Origin: Annulohypoxylon bovei var. microspora
Taxonomy: Eukaryota; Ascomycota; Sordariomycetes; Xylariales; Hypoxylaceae
Direction: 5' to 3'
DNA: 64,000 nucleotides
Assembly (NCBI GenBank): GCA_022836615.1
Contig: MU405235.1
Location: 62,001 to 126,000 of the forward strand
Both the position numbers and the translations under genes were made by a program. Under the pieces are notes generated by a model. It saw only the letters and a list, made by a program, of their open reading frames with translations. It was not told where the DNA came from and searched no databases. This document shows, in pieces, positions 21,225 to 31,426 of this stretch; within the stretch, counting starts at the first letter, position 1, and the number at the start of each line of letters is the position of its first letter.

Positions 21225-22904
21225 CTAATCCCAGTTCCCGCCGCCCATGTCAACCGTGGCGTTGTCCACCTCTCTCTGCATGTCGTCGATGTTCCAGGGC
21301 TTGTACTTATAGCCGGGCGGGTAGTTTGGCGGCACCGTGTCGACCTGGTCGAAAGGGATGTCTTTCCTGATGGTGTCGACCATCTTTTCGTAATTCTCGT
21401 AGGCGTACTGTTCGGGATCGTGCTTCCAGATCCAGCTCGGGAGCTTGGGCTGCGCCAGCTTCGGATTGACCTTGACCTTCGACCAGTCGGGGTGCTGCAG
21501 CAGCTCTGCGTTGGAAAACCCCATTTTTTGCGCGCACGAGCAGCGGATGAAGCGGAAGCGTACGTGCGTCCGGACGGCCTCCGGCAAGTTCTGCTTCCCT
21601 CCGATCTGGAGGCAGCTGGCTAGAGAGACGGCGTCCTCGATCGCCTGCGTCGCGCCGTTGCCGGAGGCCGGCAGGAAAGAGTGAGCGGCGTCGCCGATGA
21701 GGACCACGCGAGCGCCGGGGGAGGTCCACGAAGGTTGCGGGTTACGCCAGAACAGCTCGAAGTTGACGATCGTCTTGGGCGGTGTCACCTTCACGACCTC
21801 CTTGATCCGCGGGTCCCACGGGCGGTCGCCTAGGCCTTTGTCCATGTTACTCAGGACGTCTGGCGGTTCGACCGTGTGGGTCCAGCTCTCTTGCTCCGAC
21901 CCGGTAATCTGCCTCTAATTAGCACGCGTCGCACTGCCGAGGAGTAGCTAGACGACTGGACGATGCTCACCTCGTGATTCATGATCCACACGCAAGTCTC
22001 CTTGCGGACCAGGACCATCCCGTACGTTCCTGGGCTGGTGGGTCGGGAATAATTAGCCTCTGCGACATTGGAAGTGGGATTTTCGCGCCTATATGCAATA
22101 GATGCGCCACCTACCCAAGCCACGTCCTGACCATTGGCTCGTCCCCGTTCTCGCCAGCCATCTTGAGGAACTCTTTCAGCTCGGGGTTCTTGTCCAGGTG
22201 ATGAATCGGGAAGGCTGCGCGCCACATCGCCCTCTTGGCGCTCATCGCCCTGACCTGGCCGCCCACCAGCTTCTGGCACTTTGAGCCGACGCCGTCTGCC
22301 GCGATTACGATGTCGGCTTCGAACTTGTCGCCCTTGGCCGTGACGACGCCCGCCTTCTGGCGCTCCTCGTCCTCGTAGTAGTCGACGACGCGCTGGCCGA
22401 AGTTGATCTTGATTCCTTGCCTCTGCACCTCGTTCAGGTACATCCGGTAGATGAGCGGCCGCATCTGAAAAGCCCCCGGCGGCGTGTTCGGGTCCATGCC
22501 TGCTTGACGCAGACGTTCCGAGACCTTTAGCGGCGGGATGACCCGGTCGCCGTCGTGCTTGAAGGTCTCGATCCACGCGTTGTTCATGGATATCGAGTCA
22601 TATTCTCTCGACATCTCGGGCCAGTGGCGAAAGAACTTAGTAGCGCTGTGGCCCATGAAATACATGTCTCCTAGAAGAGGGGGTTCGTTTTCTCAGCGTG
22701 TTACAAGATGCGCTCTAGCCTATCCGGTCACGTACCGTCGGTGTTTATGTTATCATGGCGCTCTAGGACGCGCACGTTATGCCCCTTGCGCACGCATTCG
22801 ATGGACGCCGTTAGCCCTGCGAGCCCGGTCCCTACGATGAGGACGTCGATACCCGATTTCGGGTACGTGCCTACCGGCTTACAGTCGTTGTGAAGGGAAC
22901 CCAT
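21225..22904 (-). CDS. Group A FAD-dependent aromatic hydroxylase (salicylate-hydroxylase-like)
   Basis: Four exons: 22904-22736, 22670-22115, 22034-21971 and 21908-21225. Seen: the N-terminal Rossmann motif DVLIVGTGLAGLTASIECV with the FAD ribose-binding acid in VLERHD, the DG motif ADIVIAADGVGSKCQ, and the second FAD motif RVVLIGDAAHSFLPASGNGA followed by EDAVSLASCL. This is the complete signature of class A flavoprotein monooxygenases (single-component, NAD(P)H-dependent) that hydroxylate aromatic or polyketide substrates. The C-terminus is about 100 residues of Pro/Lys-rich sequence without a thioredoxin-like domain. No signal peptide, so cytosolic. It is transcribed away from the P450 gene across a 2-kb spacer and belongs to the tailoring-type group at 21-31 kb. 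Confidence 0.9.
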
Positions 22905-24903
22905 CCCGTCGCCGCCTGAGCCGAGTCGGTGCTGATACCTTCGGTTTGATGAGGGCGAGCAAGAAGCAAAGGTAGTTGGAGGACGAATTAGGAGTGAAGG
23001 TTGCTCGCCAAGTCGGTTGGCTTTTAAGAATCACTCCACGTTACTCACAATATAAAGGGACGGGAGTGCCAGCTGTGTACCGGACTACCGGGTGTAACTC
23101 TCCAGATCCCACATGCTTTTAACGCCATTCGGCCGTGCGAGTCTGCCGTCATTCCTGCGGCTGAGGCGCCCGTGCTAACCCTTCGAATCCCCCTCGGGCC
23201 CGAAGGGTATTCCTGTCCACCTCAGCAGAATCTGACAGACCACGTCATTGGCTCGTTTTATCTTGACGTTCGCCGGTACCCCAAATCTTACATTGCTAGC
23301 ATCCTACCCGCCGCGACCATATCCAAGACCTCATTCGTCTTAAATATCAAAAGTTCTCCCGGCCACAGGACTTATCCAAACATCGTACCCATAATGGATA
23401 TATTCGACGACTTCCGGCATCCTGCAGGTGCTAGCTGGCACGGGCATATATGACCGGCTTCTCAGCCTGGGAAGCCAGCCTCCAACATCCGATTAGCCTC
23501 GTTCTATTCGTCGCGGGATACAGAGGAAAACCGCGGGTGGAGAGCGACTGATAACGTGGTCTCAGCTAAGGCCACCCACCGCTGCCATAGACGCTCAACG
23601 CCTTTTGCTCAGTGGGCTGAGACGTCTGGGCTTTAAAGTTATGCCACGGAATCTTGATTGGGCTGCTTACCTAGGTACCTACCTACCCTACCTAGGTACC
23701 CTACCTGCCCTACCTAGCTACCTAGGCCGATACTGGTATCAACTATCAAGAGGCGGCTCAAGGACGACGCGCCGATGGGTAACGAGGCACGGCCGATCGT
23801 TGCTGTGCAAGTCCAACCGTTCCGATGATCTACTTACGTACTTCTTTCGAGCCTTGTTGACTGACATCCAACGCCTCCGGGACCTTTAGACGAGGCACCT
23901 CGCATATTCCTAAGCAGGTACTCTATACGTAGGTACCCACCCAAGCATGTATACGCGGGAAGATATGCAATAGATCAATAGTCTGGGCAGATGTGCTCAT
24001 ACACATACCAGCCAAGACGACCATTAATGTCCACCACATTTCAGTCACAGAGTTCGATCGTCAGGGCATTTGAGACTACCGTCTCTACTTACATGGCCTT
24101 TAGATTGCCATGATCGGATGTTTAAATTGCCGGAAGGAAACACCTGGCGCATCACCTCTCGTGGAGTCATGCCACTTCTTTGATAATCGTCGTAGAATAC
24201 CTACCTGGATAAGTCGCAGTCAGGCGCCTCGTAACACGACATTGCGCCGTGACTATATCTCTTCTTACTTACCTAGGTATGCGTGGGATATCCGGACTTA
24301 CATTGCCGGACTTCTTTTATTTGGTGCCTTCCTAGGTGGGTATGTATCGCGCATCTCTACGACAGAAGCGGGTGGCTTTTCAGCCTATCGATTCTTCGCG
24401 TCCTGATAATGAATCATCTCTGCCTAGGTAGGCAACGCTAACAAGCTAGGTGGGAGATCGATGGATAGCTCTGGGATATTCTACATGCTTTGTTTCGGAC
24501 TTCGTGTATTATTAGAAACACCTTCAGCCGTTCTAGAAAGATGTGAACTTAAAAAGCATAAATACGCAAGCATGGCTGGCTGTGATAGGGCCTATGCCCG
24601 GCGAGACTTAGATGTGTGAGACTATGTACCTAGGGGACGCCCGATCGAGGCTGGATTGCATCGAACCATCGCCCTTGATTGCCGAGCGGCCCTCGTTATT
24701 ACCACCTTCGAGAGTAGTTACTGCAAGTAGAAGTGTCCATCAAGCGGCCTGGTACTACGGTAGGTAGTTTAAATCATATGATAGCCCTGCGATACTTTTG
24801 ACCCGGGTATGTGTGTCCTCGTCACTCCGTCCCGCAACCCTTCCTCAGTCTCGCTCTCGCCGCCACTCGCACACTCGATCTAATTCCTACGCAGCGGTTG
24901 ATC
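22905..24903. other. 2-kb divergent spacer between monooxygenase and P450
   Basis: Should hold both promoters. Contains a dense TACC/TAGG tract (23668-23727). Open frames at 23172-23453, 23605-23889 and 24110-24406 have no family features and no consistent splicing. A CTGAGGC/CTCAGC-type element recurs near 23155-23225, but I could not assign it. Confidence 0.5.
23668..23727. repeat. TACC/TAGG-rich tract
   Basis: Sixty bases built almost entirely from TACCTA, CCTAGG and CCCTACC words, with several self-complementary TACCTAGGTA copies. Lies in the divergent spacer. Confidence 0.75.
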
Positions 24904-26713
24904 ATGCAACTGTTTACGCCGGCGGCCCTCTGCGTGGCCCTCGTCGGCTTCGTCGTCTTCCACCTGTACAGGCTGTTCAAGGAGATAAATCACCCGGGCA
25001 AGATCCCCGGACCGACCTTGCTACCGTACCTCGGCCGCGTACACGACCTTCCTATCCAGTTCATGTGGATCAAGTTCAAGGAATGGTCAGATCAGTACGC
25101 CGGTACGAATGGCTTCTTCTTCACGGAGATGCTCGGGGCTAAGTTCCTCGTCGTCTCGGACGAGAAGGTGGCCGAGGAGCTGCTGGTGAAGCGAGCGAAG
25201 CACAACTCGGACAGACCTCTCGTCAGGTCTCTGTTCGACTCGAAGAGCACCCACGGATCCATGGAGTACCTCCCTCTGATGGGAAGAAACCGTGAGTATC
25301 CTTCACGGATCTCCTAGCCTCCTTACCTAGTAACACGCGAGTCAGAATATTGGGCCCGGCAGCGTCGGTTCACCCACTCGACCCTGATGGAAGCGAGCAA
25401 CGCCCACTACTACGGTACGATGTACCACGAATCTAAGCGTTGGCTCGCGCGGCTCATCGAGGACCCCGACGACTTCCAGTTTTCCTTGGAGGACATGTCG
25501 TCCAAGATCATGTGCCAGCTGGCGTGGGACGACCTCGACCTCAGCGAGCAGACCATAACGGACGCGTGGGGCCTCCTGAGACAGATGTCGCCAGCCGGAC
25601 CCATCACCAACGTTCTGACGCCTCTCTGGCATCTGCCTATGGTCATGAATCCCTGGAAGAGCGCCGAGCGCAAGCGGCACGACAGGCAGCAGGAGATGTG
25701 GATGACCCGGCTGCAGGCTACGCGCGATAGGATGGCTCAGGGCAAGCAGAGAGACTGCATCACTAGCAAGTACCTCGAGAAGGGCGAGAAGCGCACGAAT
25801 ATCTCGGGCGACCACGAGGCCTCCTCCGTGATAGGGATGATGGCCCTGGTCGGCATCTTCACGGTAGCCGGCCCGTTATCGTACTGGTTAGTAGCCATGA
25901 TACACCATCCTAAATGGCAGGCGGCGGTACAGAAAGAGATCGACGAGGCTTGCGAGGGGAGGTTGCCGACTCTCGACGACGCCCCCAAGCTGCCGACCCT
26001 TCGAGCTTGCATCAAGGAAACAATGCGATGGAAGCCAAACGTACCAACAGGTAAGCCTATCTAAATCCGAGTCGAACATCGCCGCATCAGCTAACGTGCG
26101 GTGTCAAGGGGTCGCGCACGAGATGGAAGCCGACGATGAATTCCGGGGGTACTTTCTCCCCAAGGGAACAAGAATCCTCCCTCTAGATTGGTATGTTTAT
26201 GACGTTTACGTCGAAATCTCTTATCTATTTTTCTCGGTGTTAATTCTAAACAGGGCATTCCTTCGCAACCCCGAGAAATATCCCGACCCGGACAACTTCA
26301 GGCCTGAGCGCTGGCTGGAGCCCTCGTGGCCGACGTATCAGGAACCACTGACCGCGTATCCGAGCATCAAAGGCATGACCTCGTTTGGTTGGGGCCAGCG
26401 TCAATGCCTAGGGATGACCCTCACGCAAGACGAGCTAATGGTAGCGTGCAGCGCGCTGAGCTGGTGCTTCAACCTCAAACCCAAGAAGGACCCGGTCACA
26501 GGGAACGAGCTACCGGTTCCTCTCGACAAGTCAAATTCTCTACTGATCATTAAGCCTGACCCGTTTGAGATGGCATTCGAGCCTAGAAGTCAGGAGCGCA
26601 AGGAGGAGGCTCTACGGCTATGGGCCGAGTCTAGCGAGAAGTACGAGAAGGAGAAGGAGGAATTCCTCAGAGGTACATCGGAAGTGAGCAATGAGAAGAT
26701 AGAGGTGGTATAG
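24904..26713 (+). CDS. Cytochrome P450 monooxygenase with atypical I-helix
   Basis: Four exons (24904-25291, 25346-26050, 26109-26190, 26254-26713), 544 aa. An N-terminal membrane anchor (LFTPAALCVALVGFVVFHLY) is followed by a proline-rich hinge (HPGKIPGPTLLPYLG); ER membrane. Heme thiolate motif FGWGQRQCLG (Cys443), K-helix ExxR in KETMR (Glu354, Arg357) and FRPERW are present. The I-helix reads VGIFTVAGPLSYW at about residues 299-311: the usual (A/G)Gx(D/E)T has Leu and Ser in place of the acid-alcohol pair used for oxygen activation. The C-terminus has a charged 40-residue extension (KEEALRLWAESSEKYEKEKE). The substrate is unknown; context suggests secondary metabolism. A donor P450 reductase would be encoded elsewhere. 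Confidence 0.92.
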
Positions 26714-26920
26714 GTGTAGATTGCGTAATGAAGAATGAAATTGCTTTGCGCACGAAGCAAGGGATGACGATATTTAGACGGTTGAGTTACGGTCGTTGCA
26801 TACAAACTAGACTCACGCGCGGGTAGCATTACTTGAGACAGTGCTTAATTCTGGTTCCTTTCATGATAAACATACATAGCTAGCTAGCCATAAATTACAA
26901 TGTGCATTGCATCACATGCA

Positions 26921-26966
26921 TACCTAGGTACCTAGGTATCTAGGTAGGTACCTATAAAACTACCTA
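26921..26966. repeat. TACCTAGG palindromic tract
   Basis: TACCTAGGTACCTAGGTATC followed by TAGGTAGGTACC and CTACCTAGG. Overlapping self-complementary words give hairpin potential. Confidence 0.75.
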
Positions 26967-27671
26967 GGCAGGCGCCCAGGGCCCAGGTATCTAAGAGGTG
27001 AAGCTATTCGTGATTACCCTGTCGTATTATTAATATCGCGGAACTGGAAAGCAAGTTGCGGGTAAGGTTGTTCCCTGATAGGTACCTAGACAGCTAGATA
27101 TTAGGATATCAGCGATTACCTAACGATTAACATACCTAAAGCCGCTATGGTCATCTTCTTACTCTATGCGAGATAGACTATTAGTCACGTACCCGCTGGT
27201 CCGTTCGGCTGGGTACATGTAATTACCACCTACGTCGAGGGGACCAACAAAGGGGGTTCGATGCCGTGTTATTAAATCCCTTAAATCAAATATAGACGGA
27301 GTAACGGCCTCTACTGAACCGATCAGCATTTGGCTGAATAATGTATAATAAATCTACAGATCGACAAATGGTAATCGAGATGGCGGCGGCTATGGCGGCG
27401 GCACATAACGGTCAGTGGCCGGTAAGAAATTGACGTGTCGGCCGACGCAATACACGCAACCTTGGCTTATATGACTTAGGCCCTCGGCACCGACGGGGCC
27501 TTACATACGGTAGGTACCTATGATAGGTACATATTCGAAGTTTGCGTTACGATAAGCATTGTCATACCTATACTTGCCAAGAACAAAGACCTTCGATTGA
27601 TCGCTCCTAAACAAGCTTCAAGTAACCTAAGTTCTGTGTAAAGGGCGTTTCATTGTCATGCCACTAAACAC

Positions 27672-27687
27672 GGATTCCACGGAATCC
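27672..27687. promoter_or_regulatory. GGATTCC-AC-GGAATCC inverted repeat
   Basis: A perfect 7-bp inverted repeat with 2-bp spacing, about 255 bp upstream of the DUF1772 start, set within CGG...ACGG. It resembles a dimeric transcription-factor site, but no factor can be named. Confidence 0.3.
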
Positions 27688-27805
27688 ACGGCGTTGAACG
27701 ACGAGCGAAGACTTCCGTCTCACGCGAAGCTCCGCTCGAAACGCAAACGGTGACGTTGACAGAGCTTCGTCAGATCTTCGACGCCGATGGCATAAATGGT
27801 ATAGA

Positions 27806-27814
27806 TATATAAAT
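27806..27814 (+). promoter_or_regulatory. TATA-like box of the DUF1772 gene
   Basis: TATATAAAT lies about 127 bp before the ATG at 27941, a typical distance for a fungal TATA element plus a short leader. Confidence 0.4.
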
Positions 27815-27940
27815 CTGCCGGCACATCTTTTTTTTGAAGGATCCGTAAGACATCGATATAAAACATCTCTTTTATTGCCGCTACTACCTAGAAACGAAAT
27901 ACTATCTAATACGTTTCGATCATCAACCCGATCATCAACC

Positions 27941-28613
27941 ATGTCTACTATCATCCCTGCGGAGGCCGTTATCGGTACTACAGTCGCTTTTTCCTTCATA
28001 CTATTCGGTAAGTAAACGCGAGTTCAGCATCATTAGACTAGGTACCTACCTACCTACCTACCTACCTACCTACCTACCTAGGCGCCCAGGCAGTTTATCT
28101 CAAGACTACCCAGACAGGACCACTGCTAAACAGTTGGGGATCATTATAGGAAATGCCATCACACAGTCGTTTATGGGCGGGCCCGCGTTGCTAGTCGACT
28201 TTCCGCCTCCAACGTCGCCCGACCATGCTGCTCGCGCCCGACTGCTCGGTCGACAGTGGCCGGTATTCTGGGTCATGGGTAATCAGTTCTTCAGGCCCAT
28301 CAGCACGCTAGGTATCTTTGGCTACGCCTACACCTCTTGGGTAGCGTCAACCCAGGGGCCGGATGGCAAGCTCGGTGACTGGAGGCTGTATGCCGCCTCC
28401 GCGCTATGCCATCTCGTTACGGTCGTGCATTCGGCGGCAAACATGCAGCCGATCAACGAGAAGATCGACGCCCTGCGCGAACCTAAGGGCAGATCCGACC
28501 CTAAGCAAGCCGAGAACTACGTTCGCAAGTGGATCAAGTTCAACACCGTCCGCCTCATCACCCCTGTTGTCGCTGGCTCCCTGGCGTTATTTCAACTGTT
28601 GAAGCAACACTAA
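27941..28613 (+). CDS. DUF1772 (anthrone-oxygenase-like) membrane protein
   Basis: Two exons, 27941-28007 and 28150-28613, 176 aa. The splice joins FILFG to NAITQSFMGGPALLVDFPPP, which gives the family's N-terminal helix and conserved GN-x-x-(T/S)QSFMGxPALL block. A later acceptor at 28134 would break the frame. Helices then follow at STLGIFGYAYTSWVAS, DWRLYAASALCHLVTVVHSA and RLITPVVAGSLALFQLL, consistent with a four-helix membrane protein. DUF1772 proteins include anthrone oxygenases of polyketide clusters, but many family members have unknown roles. The intron (142 bp) contains a (TACC)9 microsatellite that makes up over a quarter of it. Confidence 0.85.
28043..28080 (+). repeat. (TACC)9 microsatellite inside an intron
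   Basis: Nine and a half TACC units followed by GGCGCCCAGG. It lies between donor (28008) and acceptor (28149) of the DUF1772 intron, so length changes would not alter the protein. Confidence 0.9.
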
Positions 28614-29244
28614 GTAGAGAGCGTGCGGAGACGAGCATCTTTCATCAGCCTTGAGGACATCCAGAACTACCTATCTCCTACCTACCTAGGCACCCAGGTA
28701 CCTAGGTAGGTAGCTATCATCAGGGCCGACACGTTAGATGCCAGGGCATGAAAGCTGTCGGCTATCCTCCTTAGGTCTCGTTACTACGTACACCTCCCCG
28801 TCATACCAAGCGTGCCCCTCCTTGATATTCCTATACCGCATGTTAAGTATAACGGCATCCGTTCGGAGGTCCAGTTTAAGTTATGGGAGGAGTTAGGAGT
28901 TATTACATATTTTATTACCTTATTCCTATACTTATGTAGACTAAGGTACCTGGGTAGGTACCTACTTATCCGAATGGAACAAGTATGTGTTAGCCAAGCC
29001 GTAACTATGTATATGATTTCTAGACGAGACGCGGTGAATCAACTAAGTGGGTACGTGGGTAGCTATTCTCATGTGATAAAACTCCGAAGTGTTAGTCAAA
29101 AGATTTAGGTATCTTAACGGAGCTTATATGAAAACAGAATCACCCCATAGACACCCACGACCACTCGGAAAAGGGGCGGCCTCTAAACGTTGGCGGCTAT
29201 ACCTAGTTCCAAAAGTGTCTCGGACTCCCCCCAATGCGCTAAAG
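28614..29244. other. Intergenic, convergent 3' regions
   Basis: Between convergent DUF1772 and NTF2-like genes. It carries a TACCTAGG palindromic tract at 28677-28714 and another TACC motif near 28944-28965. No gene. Confidence 0.5.
28677..28714. repeat. Imperfect TACCTAGG inverted repeat
   Basis: CTCCTACCTACCTAGG is followed after CACC by CAGGTACCTAGGTAGGTAG. The two arms are largely complementary and could form a hairpin. Confidence 0.7.
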
Positions 29245-29847
29245 TCAAAAGACCCAACCTTGAGCCAAATACAATATGAATATTACGACGATGACCTGAG
29301 CAAGCCCCAACCCAAACAATAGCGTCATGGACCTGGGGTCCGTTGTCTCGTCCTCTTCCCCCGGATTCCTCCTCCTCCTCCGGCAGTCTATAGGTTCTGT
29401 GCTGCTGCACCCAAAATCGCACCCAAAATCATCCGGCGCGTACTTCCGGGCCATCTCTAACGCTTTTGCGCTGTCCACGAACTCCGTGATCCTGACGACC
29501 TGGGTTCCGTCCTGGGATAGCTGGATCATCATGACGCACTCGTTTATCCACTCCCCTGCTCCGCCTTTAAGTATCCCTTGCATCCGTGCGTGGACCACGG
29601 CCATGCTGCCGGGTCCGCCGTCGATGATCGACTTTGGGACCATCCTGAACTCGTCGAATATGCTGAATATTCCGGCCGCGTGCTGGGCGAACGCCTCCCT
29701 ATTCCGAGGCTTCATGCCTAGGCTCTCTGGTAGGACTTGGTGGTGGAAGTCTGGCGACATGGTCCTGAGGAGTTGGGGGACCGAGAGACTTCCGTAGCCG
29801 TCTAGCAGCGCGTTGACTGTGAGTCGGCGGGCGCGGGCCTCGTCCAT
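29245..29847 (-). CDS. NTF2/SnoaL-like fold protein with C-terminal membrane helix
   Basis: 200 aa from ATG at 29847 (MDEARARRLTVNALL). Residues 1-125 show an NTF2/SnoaL-like pattern: an N-terminal helix, LLRTMSPDFHHQVLPESLGM, a strand-rich MAVVHARMQGI, ECVMMIQLSQDG and VVRITEFVDSAKALEMARK. SnoaL-like proteins in fungal clusters act as cyclases, dehydratases or hydrolases, but the fold is also used without catalysis. After a charged linker (RRRRRNPGEEDE) the protein ends with a single hydrophobic helix, LLFGLGLAQVIVVIFILYLA, which is unusual for this fold and suggests a tail anchor in the ER or another organelle. The frame is open upstream to an in-frame TTG, but no earlier ATG exists. Confidence 0.75.
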   Translation of the reverse strand: MDEARARRLTVNALLDGYGSLSVPQLLRTMSPDFHHQVLPESLGMKPRNREAFAQHAAGIFSIFDEFRMVPKSIIDGGPGSMAVVHARMQGILKGGAGEWINECVMMIQLSQDGTQVVRITEFVDSAKALEMARKYAPDDFGCDFGCSSTEPIDCRRRRRNPGEEDETTDPRSMTLLFGLGLAQVIVVIFILYLAQGWVF

Positions 29848-30328
29848 TGCGACGACCGAGAAGGCGTGCTCTAGCGACGTAGATCGTAGGGCGCAATTTG
29901 GGCGCAGAGTTGCTACCGCCCTTAAGGCGATCGTCAACGGATATATTAAATCGAGTGAGACTGGCAGGGTATGTGAGACATCGGACGGGAGAGACCTAAT
30001 AAACCCATGAAAAATTTCCGCAAGTCCCCAAATAGACCAATGCTGTGTTACGAGGCGTCCAGGCTACACGAAGGTTAGGCTAGGGCAGGCCTTGCTAGAA
30101 AGGTTCGACTCGGCATCTTATCTCGTGGGCACCTCCCTGGCTTGCCTTCGCCGAAAGGGGCTGCCGGGGGTCGAACCGACTCCCCAGGTAAAACTTTGAT
30201 AGGCAATGTTTACGTATGCGGACACGACTCTCCTTCAATAAAACGAGCGGACTAAACATTTCTTAGCCACCGCTCCATATTCTTGGCTCGACCGGCACGC
30301 TGCCAATTGACTCTAACGGCAATTCAAC
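29848..30328. other. Divergent promoter region
   Basis: 480 bp between the divergent NTF2-like and NmrA-like genes; both promoters should lie here. A GGTTCGA-containing inverted segment (30101-30184) resembles tRNA T-arm sequence but does not fold into a tRNA. Confidence 0.45.
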
Positions 30329-31273
30329 ATGTCATCTAAAGTCCTCCTCATCACAGGCGCCACGGGAAATCAAGGAGGTTCAGTTATCGAAGCACTTCTT
30401 GGCCGGAGTGTCGATAAGTTCACGATTCTCGCGGTCACACGCGACGCCAATAGCTCCAGCGCTAAGCGCCTCGCGGAGAAGTCGTCCTCGATCAAGATCG
30501 TGCAGGGCAATCTAGACGATGTCCCCGGCATCTTCCAAGAAGCCCGAAAAGTTCATTCGCAGCCGATCTGGGGCGTCTACTCTGTCCAGATCTCGATAGG
30601 AAAAGGGGTAACCGTCGAAGGCGAAATCACCCAGGGAAAGGCTCTTATCGACGAATCCATCAAGGCTGGCGTGAAGCACTTTGTATACGGTAGCGTCGAA
30701 CGCGGCGGCGACGAAGCGTCGTGGAATAACCCAACTCCCATCCCCCATTTCCAGTCGAAGTACTATATCGAACAACACCTCCGAGATGCTACTAGCGCGG
30801 GGAAGCCGGGCGAGGGTATGGGTTGGACGGTCCTGCGTCCGGTTGCGTTCATGGACAACTTGACTCCAGGGTTCCCGATGAAGGTTTTCATGGCTGCACT
30901 ACACAACCACTTAGGAAATAAACCTCTACAATGGGTTGCTACGTCCGACATCGGCGTGTTTGCGATGAAATCGTTCACCGACCCGGAGCGTTGGAACCGG
31001 AGGGCCGTCGGACTCGCAGGCGACGAGCTGTCGTGGGAAATGTTCGACGCCTCTTTCCGCAAGGCGACCGGGTCTCCAGTTCCAGAGAGCTACTGGTTCT
31101 TCGGGAGTATTCTAACTTACATGGCCACCGAGTTATCCTTGATGGTCGGCTGGTTTGCAACTGACGGCTACAAGGCAGACGTCGCAGCCCGACGTAAGGA
31201 TCATCCCGATATGTTAACGGTGGAGAAGTGGCTAATCAAGGAGAGTCAATTCGACACGACACATCGGTCGTGA
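30329..31273 (+). CDS. NmrA-like NAD(P)-binding protein
   Basis: Single exon, 314 aa. The N-terminus VLLITGATGNQGGSVIEALL is the glycine-rich dinucleotide motif (GxxGxxG) of atypical short-chain dehydrogenases of the NmrA/HSCARG class. A Tyr-x-x-x-Lys catalytic pair is not evident, although FVYGSVERGGD and HFQSKYYIEQHL occupy the expected region. HSCARG-type proteins sense NADPH or redox state, and NmrA itself is a nitrogen-regulation corepressor; other relatives are reductases (family knowledge). The closest pattern here is the HSCARG-like group (SVERGGD, PVAFMDNL). Cytosolic, no signal peptide. It ends the run of redox genes at 21-31 kb. Confidence 0.85.
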   Translation: MSSKVLLITGATGNQGGSVIEALLGRSVDKFTILAVTRDANSSSAKRLAEKSSSIKIVQGNLDDVPGIFQEARKVHSQPIWGVYSVQISIGKGVTVEGEITQGKALIDESIKAGVKHFVYGSVERGGDEASWNNPTPIPHFQSKYYIEQHLRDATSAGKPGEGMGWTVLRPVAFMDNLTPGFPMKVFMAALHNHLGNKPLQWVATSDIGVFAMKSFTDPERWNRRAVGLAGDELSWEMFDASFRKATGSPVPESYWFFGSILTYMATELSLMVGWFATDGYKADVAARRKDHPDMLTVEKWLIKESQFDTTHRS

Positions 31274-31426
31274 GAGAACAAGGGGGTTGCCCTCGGTTGA
31301 GGAAGCAGGATGAAAACGATTGGGCTAATTTTCTCAATATAACATGCTTTCCAAAGCTGAATGTAATGAATATAATACACGTCTCTCCCTAGCCAACATG
31401 TGCTAGGTAGGTACATACCTAATCTC

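Larger units (their letters stand above)
26714..27940. other. Intergenic spacer with TACC/TAGG tract
   Basis: 1.2 kb between P450 and DUF1772 genes. Holds a TACCTAGG tract with a GGCGCCCAGGGCCC segment (26921-26990), a GGATTCC palindrome (27672-27687) and a TATA-like box (27806-27814). No gene recognised. Confidence 0.5.

Noticed and set aside
23172..24406. Possible small genes in the FAD-monooxygenase/P450 spacer
   Set aside because: Frames are under 100 codons, lack family patterns and do not connect by plausible introns.
28043..28080. CRISPR-like or satellite array
   Set aside because: A pure 4-bp microsatellite with no spacers, in a fungal intron.
29848..29937. N-terminal extension of the NTF2-like protein from an in-frame TTG
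   Set aside because: No ATG occurs upstream in frame; the ATG at 29847 gives a normal domain start.
30101..30184. tRNA-like GGTTCGACTC and GGGGGTCGAACCGACTCC words
   Set aside because: Neither strand gives an acceptor stem, D arm and anticodon arm at proper spacing; at best a chance or relic T-arm.
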